Positions 56,301 through 64,000 of a stretch of DNA of 64,000 bases are shown piece by piece; positions within the stretch are counted from its first letter, which is position 1; the number at the start of each line of letters is the position of its first letter. This DNA comes from Hygrocybe punicea (Eukaryota; Basidiomycota; Agaricomycetes; Agaricales; Hygrophoraceae): assembly GCA_963556145.1 (NCBI GenBank), contig OY744469.1:682001-746000 (forward strand). Reading direction: 5' to 3'. A model generated the notes under the pieces. It saw only the letters and a list, made by a program, of their open reading frames with translations, did not search any database and was not told where the DNA came from. Made by a program: the position numbers and the translations under genes.

Positions 56301-57433
56301 AAGTTCGCATATCACCCTACAATAAGCATGCAAATGGTGTAGTAGAAAGAGGACATTTTACTCTATGTGAAGCCATAGTCAAGTCCTGTGAAAAAGATAA
56401 GACTGGAAAAATCAAGAATTGGCACAAGCACATAGAGTTAGCATCATTTGCAGACCGAATTACAGTCAGCAGTGTTACTGGATACTCACCTTATTATCTA
56501 CTCCATGGCACTCATCCTATACTTCCCTTTGACCTAACAGAAGCCACATTTATGGTTGAAGGTTTTTGCTCAGGACCTTCTACATCAGATTTGTTAGCAC
56601 TCCGCATACGTCAGCTTGGAAGACATCAAGAAGATATTGATAAAGCAGCAGCTGTGCTTAAACAGGCTCGCTTCATATCTAAATTGCAATTTGATCAGAG
56701 ATTTCATAGACGATTGCAAAAGCGTGATTATCAGCCAGGAGAACTAGTTCTAGTATATAATAGTCGTTTGGAGATGACTATAGGAAAATTCAAGACAGAC
56801 CCTCGTTACCTTGGCCCATATGAAGTTGTCAGACAAACAAGAAGAGGAACTTATGTTTTAAAAGAATTAGATGGTGCTGTGCATGCTGAGCATTATGCAG
56901 CATTTTGGATTTTACCATACATTTATCGAACTGACCCTATCCTTTATGAAATAGCAGACCAGGAAGATGAAGCTGCTGAAGTAGAGGATTACTCAGTAAA
57001 TCAGTTAATATCTCTTAGATCAGGAGACATCACAGATATTATTCTTGCCATCAAGCCAGAATTTGCTGCACACATTGCATCACGCACAAAGAATTTAGAA
57101 TTTAGAAAATATCAAGTTCCAGCCACTGTCTGTCACATGTGGCTTTATGAAACAACGCCAATCAGTTCCATTACAGGTGTCATTACAGTTGGTTCAGTAA
57201 AAGTACCAGGAGAAGTCAATGACCCCTCAGGTCTTGGCAATGAAGACTTTGATGCAGGTTTAAAGTGGTCAAAATATGGTTATCCTATATATCATCTTCA
57301 TCAGTTACCAGTACCACTATCCGCAGACCTACTCCAGAAGAGATACAATACTATTATTCCTCACCGCTATTGTATAGCCCCACACTCATTCATTCAAGAA
57401 TTTCCTTTTTCTGCATTGATTCCAATATTCTAA
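52985..57433 (+). CDS. Gypsy ORF2: reverse transcriptase, RNase H, integrase, ASCH domain
   Basis: It is read in the +1 frame relative to ORF1 and overlaps its end. It could be reached by an intron (acceptors near 53441-53480) or by frameshifting; the 52985 start is only the first ATG of the open frame. The RT spans about 54160-54760 with WFCVSKKDGKLHIVHDLQPL and the catalytic FIDD (about 54612). RNase H spans about 55115-55480 (LSVDSSH, E of KLELYG, D of IEVD). The integrase has the HHCC finger (HENLGH...CHQC, about 55869-55988) and D-D-E core (YIDVMF, VTDNGGE, NGVVERGH, about 56063-56350). After an SH3-like stretch (GELVLVYNSR) comes an ASCH/PUA-like domain (about 57031-57330) with ILAIKPEFAAHI and TKNLEFRKY. 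One TGA (55112-55114) separates RT from RNase H in the same frame. Confidence 0.9.
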
Positions 57434-58553
57434 CACCTTTGGTGACTGAATATTCAGTTATATCCAAGACCCCTATCCCTCATGTGATTTCCCGCTGCAC
57501 ACCCTCTTTTTCTATGCCCCATGCATTTCTATTGGCCGCTATTTTTACCTATGCACATGATTTCCCGTCACGCACCCTTTTTTTATGCTATCTAAACTGA
57601 TTAGATAAATATTATTTGTCTTGTGATTTGCTGGTCATTTTTAAGTCAGACACGCCAAGAAAATATATATAACACTACAAAGTGATAATACAACCCCTCT
57701 CATCTAATAGTTGACGGACCCATTATATGAATACAATGATAATATAGATAAAGGACATAACGAAACGAAAACGAAACGAAATGAAATGAAATGAAATGAA
57801 ACGAAATGAAATGACAAGACATAATGAAATAGAAAATAGACTAAAGGGAGATACAACTGGTGTATGAATAGAAAGATAAAGAAATGGACGAACGACCGGT
57901 GACCCTCCACTCCCAGTAGTCCAGCAACTGAGTCCCGCCCGAAAAAAAAAAAAAATATAGCGCTCGCCCCGGTTGAAATGGAGTGATGCTCAGCATCACT
58001 CCTGGCCCGTCCATCCTCCAGACGAATCCGTTGTCGATCGATTATAAGTGTACGGTAGTACGGAATGGCTAGTATAAGCCGTTTTCTACATGCAAATACT
58101 TCAGCACAGGCAAATAATGAATATAAAAATGAAGTGTTACTTAGCGGGTTTTTTCTTGAAGGGAGGACAGAGTGACCATTCATAGCGTTGGATAGAATTT
58201 TTTTTATGATTTATTGCGCTGTGGCATAGCAAGAAAAAAGGAGTGGACACTACAGTACCCATAGTGGCAGACTAGAGGAAAGAAGAGATGGATCGTGCAA
58301 ATGTACAGCTATGACCCTGGAAAACACGTGACCGGCACATGTTTTCTCATGTGACCTGAGTAAACAGTCCAGACCGAATAAGCATCGGTACTATTGCAGA
58401 TCTGTGCCCGATATAGCTTCAAGACCCTGAATAACCAAGGGAATGGTAAAATCCCGATTTGATCGATCAGACAACCTAAATCGAATTTGAAATACATCAT
58501 CCCAATATAGCAAGGCCAGGGCCAGTTTAGTTCTGGACCCACAGGGACCTATT
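57434..58553. other. Non-coding internal region of the Gypsy element after pol
   Basis: No sense-strand gene was seen. An antisense frame (58183-57704) covers a gaaatgaaac-type low-complexity run and is probably chance. From about 57880 the composition becomes CpG-richer than pol. Confidence 0.5.
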
Positions 58554-59282
58554 GTGACACAACATCCCACATTAGTATTGCTTGACCCACCATTCCAGTT
58601 CCCCCACAAATATTTTCCCTTAACGTCTCCTGTTACATCAACTACACCGCTATTCCGCTCAGCGCTTCAGCACTACCAGACGCCCATATACCGTAATCCA
58701 TATCATACTCTGACATCATACTCCAGTCCTTCACCTTCTCCATCTATGGATATTCCTCTACGCCGTCTCGATTTATCACGCTTATTCGATACTCCCACCG
58801 AATACGATACGGACTTCTTTACCAAACCAACTAGTCCCGCTCAGACACCACCGCTACCCCCTTCGGAATCTGACGAATACATCAATTTCAAATCTGTGAA
58901 CATACAAGGTGTTGACTGTCCGCCGCCAGACGATTTCGACTTTTTCATGGATAGTCTTCCCAACTTTCCTATGCCACCCACCACTGTCCCTTCGCAATCC
59001 ATACCCTTAGACCCGGAGTTTAGAGAATGGCTCGAATCACCTCCTTCATTTTCCACAAATCGTAATCACCCAACTTCCTCTCGCCGCAATCGTTTCGAAC
59101 GCCCGGCAATTCCGGCATTACTTCCTAAGCCACTACAAAAGAAGCGCACTCACCCTAAGTACCACCTCAAGGCGCTACTAAATGCTACAAAGAAGACCAT
59201 GGATCGGTTAAAGGCAGAAGGAGTTGATGTACGAGATTGGGAGGAATTTTTTGGAAAGATGAAGAAGAAGTTAAAAGAATAG
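58554..59282 (+). CDS. Gypsy ORF3 of unknown function before the 3' LTR
   Basis: An open frame of 242 codons; an internal ATG at 58746 (MDIPLRRLDLSRLF) gives 178 residues and may be the real start. The protein is Pro/Asp-rich with a basic C-terminal part (LQKKRTHPKYHLKALLNATK, ending KMKKKLKE) that looks helical and could bind nucleic acid or act as a nuclear localisation signal. It has no signal peptide or membrane segment, so it is not a typical envelope gene. CpG content is higher than in pol. It is in the place where accessory or envelope ORFs lie in other Gypsy elements. I do not recognise the family. Confidence 0.55.
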   Translation: MTQHPTLVLLDPPFQFPHKYFPLTSPVTSTTPLFRSALQHYQTPIYRNPYHTLTSYSSPSPSPSMDIPLRRLDLSRLFDTPTEYDTDFFTKPTSPAQTPPLPPSESDEYINFKSVNIQGVDCPPPDDFDFFMDSLPNFPMPPTTVPSQSIPLDPEFREWLESPPSFSTNRNHPTSSRRNRFERPAIPALLPKPLQKKRTHPKYHLKALLNATKKTMDRLKAEGVDVRDWEEFFGKMKKKLKE

Positions 59283-59369
59283 TAATAATGTAAAAGCTTC
59301 TTCTCATATTAAAGAGTTGTTTTCTTTTGGTTTCAAATGGGGACAGTTGATTTACTTGTGTTGTGCGGA

Positions 59370-60738
59370 TGTCATGACCCCAAGTGTTTTTGGGTGTAAT
59401 GTCATGGGTTTACCATCAGACCACGGACTTAGATATTTAAGTGCAACACTATGGATGCACACCTACACTCATTAGTACCCATTCTATGCCTTTCCACATT
59501 ACGCATGCTAGTGAACAGACACAAATAGCATATATGCTTACCTTTATATCATTTATTATGGCTTCACTAGTAATGCCCAGACCTAGCCGTTTATGTATGG
59601 TGCACAGAGGCACATCCCCCACTCATTAGTATTTATTATATATTTCTCTGTATTGCGCATGCAAGGAGACAAGCCCAACTAGCATTGTTACCTATATTAG
59701 CAGTAATGGATTGATTACAAATCTTGTTTACTTGTATTGATCAAAAGCGGCTCAGCTAGATAATGGGAAGTGATTAGATAAGATGTGAACAAGAGGATGA
59801 TAAGATAATGATAAGATAGGATGCATCAGAGAGTGATTGTGATATTCTGCTTACATAAAGACAATGGTCTATTGTTCTAAGCAGTCTATTGTTCTAAACA
59901 GTCCAAATGGAGATAGAGCCCATTGTTCACAGCCTCTTTGATGCCATCCATTGTTCTCATGACTCAGTCCTATTGTTCTCACTTTCCCATTGTTCTTAGT
60001 CCCCCATTGTTCTCCAACAGTATAAATAGGGCCCCCAAATTCCAGTAGTCAGTAGGATTTCCCCCCTCACCACTCAGTAGTCACTCTTAGTTGGGTTCAC
60101 ACAGTGTGATCCCTCATTCTCTTAGTACTAGTAGTTACTCATTGTAGTAGCTAGTGCTTGCAATCCAGTCTAGTTCACTCTTATTCTATCATTGTCTGAG
60201 TTCCCCTTGTCATCAAGGAGAATTCACCCAGTTCACTCAGTCCAATCAATTCATTAGTCAGCATTAGTCAGCTAGATACACTTCTAAGGTTAAGGTTTCA
60301 TCCTAAACAAAAAGAGTATTTAAAAGGTATTAAAGATATCCCTGAACTAGTAGCCAATGTGCGTTTGAAGCTTCGGATTTAAGTCAGATATTATAATACC
60401 CAGAGATACTCTTGATTGAATAGGCCCTGTAGCCAAAACTGTCCATATTCAACTGGTGAATATTGTTATCAGTATTCATTAGTTCATATTTTATATTCCA
60501 GTAGTGAATATTAGTATTTTCAGTACATCACACACCCAATTGCTATTCATACCTACTCAAAGTCTCAATTCTTAATTGAAGAGACCTCACTATTACATTC
60601 TATTGATTCATATAGTACATATACCCACAAACCCCTTCCTGATAGGTTATTTAGATATTAAAAACCCACGAACAACAAGAAGGTACCTGAACAAAGTCAA
60701 CTCCGGTAATTCTTGGTGAAACAAACATTCACATAACA
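59370..60738 (+). repeat. 3' LTR of the Gypsy element
   Basis: 1369 bp, almost identical to the 5' LTR; the differences noted are ttgg versus tcag near 59417 and the 10-bp indel near 59895. The polypurine tract is not obvious; aaatgggga at about 59335-59343 is the nearest purine run. Confidence 0.95.
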
Positions 60739-60742
60739 ACGA

Positions 60743-60892
60743 TCAAAGGATTATGTTGGCATTTGCATCTGCCCTGAGTGGAAGGGTGGAAAGCTCAGTG
60801 TGGATGGTACCACATTCCCTTTCTACCAATGGCCTGGCATGCACAGTGAAGCATGGTATGACAGGAAACAATGGTATTCCCTTAATTTCCAG
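60743..60892 (+). pseudogene. PIF/Harbinger-type transposase, 3' part of the split gene
   Basis: It continues the frame of 44247-44893 after the two inserts: SKDYVGICICPEWKGG, then the catalytic-Asp segment VDGTTFPFYQWPGMHSEAWY and DRKQWYSLNFQ. It breaks off at a possible donor (gtaact at 60892); no later DDE motifs follow, so the 3' end of the transposase is lost or unrecognisable. Confidence 0.75.
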
Positions 60893-62092
60893 GTAACTGC
60901 ACCACCTCGACTACAAAGATGGAATGCTACAACAATACCATTTCGTGGATGAATACTGACATCAGGTGGACCACATTGTTCCACACACAGGACAAGACAT
61001 CGCCCCTTGATACGTCATCGACACAGACATCATCATCCAGCACAGCATATGCTGTTCGCATGTCTGATCTCGACTATCCCACCATCCTAGTTGGTTTTCC
61101 ACCAATACATTCCTTTGTTTTCTTTCATGCCAACCTTGCCACTATATCCACACTACCTCAAGTCATTCCCTTCACCAATCCCATACTGGACAATGCTTCT
61201 CTCCAACCCAACCATGCAATGCACTTGCCAGACTGCACACTTGCCCATTACAGCAAGTGTAGACTCCAAATTGGCAATTCTGCATATCACATGATCCAAT
61301 GACAAATCATCTGAGTCATCCAGACCTCCTCTATCCCTCAATGACACCCAGGCCTCTAGTTGGATCACGAGAACATTGACATGAGGATGCCTCATGTCTG
61401 CCTTATGGTGAACACATGGTGTGGTTAGACTTGCTGTAGCTTCATGGTTAAATTCCCATTTACCTCCCCTCAAGACTAGTCACTATATCTACTGTTCTTG
61501 TTGTTGGTTCAGACTTTTTCTTCTTTTCTCTTCTTTACATTTAGTCTGGTTCTTGGGGCAGACCCTCTTGTCTTGGGTAACCCCCACAGCTTGCAATGAC
61601 ATTAGACCATGACCCCCCCTCTCTTGGCAGTGTTGTCTTAATTATAAGCAACAATGAAAAATGCTGTTCTCCCCTCTGGAAACCGATCCCTAGTTAAGTT
61701 AATTGTTGCCGGAGCCCGCTGCAGAAGCAATCCGTAACAATGGATTCCCTATTCCAATGACCAAGTTCATTAACTTGATCCATACACTTCTCCAGGAAGC
61801 ATACAATTCCCTGAATTTGAGGCCCTGGTCTTGAAGTATACAAATCTGGAGGACCAAATGAGCTGGATTTGTGATGATGTATGTGATAAGAGACCAGGCT
61901 ATTCATTCGTCATGGACAAATGAAACGACTTTCAGAATTTCAGTGAAACTTTTCTTCAAGCTCTGTTGGATGAGGTTGTGAACCCCCACATCACCCAGAA
62001 GCTTTGTGTATGACATACGGATGGCACCATTCATATCAAGCACAGTATATATTCATTAATTCACTACATTTCTGTATGATGATGTCCTTACA
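60893..62092. other. No supported gene
   Basis: The plus frame 60919-61302 has 127 codons but no recognised motif. The remaining sequence is AT-rich and full of stops. It may be the decayed 3' part of the Harbinger element. Confidence 0.3.
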
Positions 62093-63298
62093 GTGCTCAT
62101 TTATCAGGTTTACTTTATGACCTATTTGGAGACTTCACTGAACTGTTTGAAGTGGTTTTTGTGCTCATTTTTCTCACACAAGGTGGTCATTGTCATGGTG
62201 CAGGCAAGGAATACCAGGCTCTTGCCAATACTACCACATCCATGCGCTCTATATATGCCATCTCTGGCAACCTTTGTCTCATCAATGCTTCCAACAAGAT
62301 GCAGCACCACACAGGAGCAGATGAGTTCATCAGGCGATTTCCTGCACATGAAGTGATGAGATTTCTATTGTAAATCATCACCTGTATCCGCCCACTAGAG
62401 AGAATGTTCACACCAGAGATATTTGAACCTGAGGAAGTCGCCAATTATGATTCATATTTGTGGGTTCAGTATGGCAAGGTCATGGATACTTCCAAGTTTA
62501 CCCACATTCTTCAAGACTTTACCGAGGTTCATCTAGGTAAAGCAATTGGTCGCCACCTGACCAAAACTATATTTCGACACATCTTACATATCAAACTGGA
62601 CAACATCAATGACTATGAAGATGACGACCCTTGCCCTAACAATCTGTTGCAAATGTTTGGCCACAATGAGGAGCATGTTGATAAAGAAATATATGGACTG
62701 GAACAAATTTACCTTGGGAAGGATTTTCATGATGCAACATTTGCCAACTGGCTTCATGCCACTATTTGCCTTCATCAATCCCTGAAACTTGTTGCCCCAG
62801 TATTGTCAATGGAAGATGCCCAACCTAGCAATGCCCAACCTAGCAACAATGTCATCCCATTCAGGCTATCTGAGCAGCTGGTTGGCCTTCAGAATTCACT
62901 ATCCTCAGCAGCCCAACCACAAGACTTTGAAAATCTTGTGAAAACTATTGTGGCACCTACTGGAACTGCTACTACTCTGTTGGCAGGATCTATATATCAC
63001 TATATGTTTGGATTAAATGAGAACACTGATTAGCAGATATCAAATAAACAAGTTGCTCAATTACAGTCATGACTGATAGGTGTTGATTACATTTTTTTTG
63101 ATGAAGTTCCAATGTTGCCTGGTCAAGATATGTATAGGATTAGTGCAAGGATGGCTAAGATTTTCAATGAAACTGAATTGCCTTGGGGTAGGTTAAACAT
63201 GATATTTGCAGGGGATTTTGCACAGTTGCTGCCTGAAATTTGGCATGAAAATGCTTCTCTCTATATCAGAACTGTTGGCAGGCTCCTGCCAAGCTGAA
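62093..63298 (+). pseudogene. Pif1-like helicase of a mobile element, degenerate
   Basis: The frame 62404-63033 ends with VAPTGTATTLLAGSIYHYMFGL, which matches the APTG...TIH motif that follows the Walker A box in Pif1 helicases. After two in-frame stops (near 63031-63033 and 63070) the frame continues with the Walker B region GVDYIFFDEVPML and then GRLNMIFAGDFAQLLPEIW with ENASLYIRTVGR, breaking at 63298. The Walker A segment itself and motifs IV-VI are not seen. Upstream text (GADEFIRRFPAHEVMRF, TCIRPLERMF) resembles the N-terminal part of large helicase-like proteins repeated in mushroom genomes. Pif1 helicases of this type belong to Helitrons or related elements; no Rep domain is in the window. 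Confidence 0.65.
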
Positions 63299-63590
63299 TT
63301 TCCAAGGGTGAGAGGCGAGATGCTAATACAACCTATAGGGAACTTCTGAAATATTGGATCTCCGAAAGGGCCTTTTTAAAACTCAGAACTATTATTCCTC
63401 TTGACCCTCTCTAATATGGCCTGAAGAAAATGTTAGTAAACAAAGCCAGCCACAATTTTGCTAAGTCCGATTATGGAGTACTTGTACAAAATATAATTCA
63501 TACTGTCTAACACAATCCATCCCTTCAGTTAATGAGCTCTGGGAAGCAATTATAGAAGCTCTTGATCAGAACCCACAGTGATTTGTAGGC
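63299..63590. other. Decayed tail of the helicase region
   Basis: Short stop-interrupted frames; no motif is recognisable. Confidence 0.3.
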
Positions 63591-64000
63591 CAATTTGCTT
63601 TCAGAGATGGCACAGTCCTAATCAGTAATTAAATAATTGATAAAGAAAAGAAATATATATTGTTGCATGTGCATCTTGTTTTGCTGCTGCACTATTATTT
63701 TATCATCCTGGACTCCTGTACATGTACCCTAGTGGTTGAGGTCACTGCTGCTGTATTTTTCAGAGTCCTAGTTAAGTAATACATGGAAGTGTGCAAATTA
63801 TGCTGGTGACTATGTCAGTTTAGACATGTCCTGCTTCCCTAAACCTCACCTCAATCACTAGGGTACATTGTACAGGAGTCCAGGATGATAAAATAATAGT
63901 GCAGCAGCAAAACAAGATGCACATGCAATAATATATATTTCTTTTCTTTATCAATTATTTAATTGCTGATTAGGACTGTGCCATCTCTGAAAGCAAATTG
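63591..64000. mobile_element. Foldback inverted repeat, running to the window edge
   Basis: The left arm 63591-about 63746 and the right arm about 63845-64000 are near-perfect reverse complements (starting CAATTTGCTTTCAGAGATGG) around a loop of about 100 bp. The right arm is cut by the end of the window, so true ends and target duplication cannot be read. Confidence 0.82.

Larger units (their letters stand above)
45914..60738 (+). mobile_element. Complete Ty3/Gypsy-type LTR retrotransposon, 14.8 kb
   Basis: The LTRs are 45914-47272 and 59370-60738, with the 4-bp duplication acga (45910-45913 and 60739-60742). The primer site is TGGAGCCCACCGCGAGG. The gene order protease, RT, RNase H, integrase is that of Ty3/Gypsy. 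By eye the LTRs differ by two substitutions and one 10-bp indel, so it inserted very recently. It is about twice the usual length because of a very long ORF1, long LTRs and 1.9 kb of DNA between pol and the 3' LTR. It lies inside the Harbinger transposase. Confidence 0.95.

Noticed and set aside
57704..58183. Antisense 159-codon frame in the Gypsy element
   Set aside because: It runs through a low-complexity gaaatgaaac repeat and an A-tract; the protein is compositionally odd and lacks any motif.

Overview
The window looks like a transposon-rich piece of a mushroom-forming basidiomycete genome (Agaricomycetes). The evidence is short GT-AG introns of about 50-70 nt, gene families I know from Agaricomycetes (a DUF6533 membrane protein, CHS4/SKT5-like, PAAF1/Rpn14-like, MATE, cytochrome P450) and the transposon types present. 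I cannot name the species. No rRNA, tRNA or CRISPR was recognised. All judgements are by eye and by knowledge of families; no database search was run.

1-16 kb is a stack of nested transposons. A pogo/Fot1-type transposase pseudogene (297-4481) is split by a hAT-like MITE (761-1700, family 1), a solo LTR (1954-2111) and a second hAT-like MITE (2676-3552, family 2). Another family-2 MITE lies at 5817-6849. A Plavaka/CACTA-like transposase pseudogene on the minus strand is split by a 5.2-kb non-autonomous LTR element (7837-13065), which itself contains a 2.0-kb mini-LTR element (9034-11075). In most cases the target-site duplications can be read and removing the insert restores the host reading frame. 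A second Plavaka-like pseudogene faces the first (13747-16053).

16-27 kb holds two paralogous deaminase-like genes on the minus strand (HCE and CC-x-x-C motifs; one frameshifted, one better preserved), a 691-bp foldback with 285-bp arms, a Copia fragment, and an M35-like metallopeptidase gene whose Lys/Ala/Gly repeat tail is split by a third family-2 MITE. At 27.6-31.2 kb is a TIR-bounded element with a 6-bp target duplication. It carries a CHS4/SKT5-like fragment and a transposon-type zinc-finger gene.

31.2-42.9 kb is the host-gene island: a MATE transporter (minus) and a PAAF1/Rpn14-like WD40 gene (plus) share a 123-bp divergent promoter. They are followed by an FAD-dependent oxidoreductase with a 15-nt micro-exon, a cytochrome P450 and a DUF6533 seven-helix protein.

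43-64 kb is again mobile DNA. A PIF/Harbinger transposase is split first by a family-1 MITE and then by a very young 14.8-kb Ty3/Gypsy element (45914-60738). That element encodes a 1994-residue Gag-protease ORF, RT-RNase H-integrase, a C-terminal ASCH (PUA-like) domain and an extra ORF before the 3' LTR. Its LTRs carry GATA-site and ATTGTTC arrays upstream of a TATA box. A Pif1-like helicase pseudogene and a third foldback close the window.
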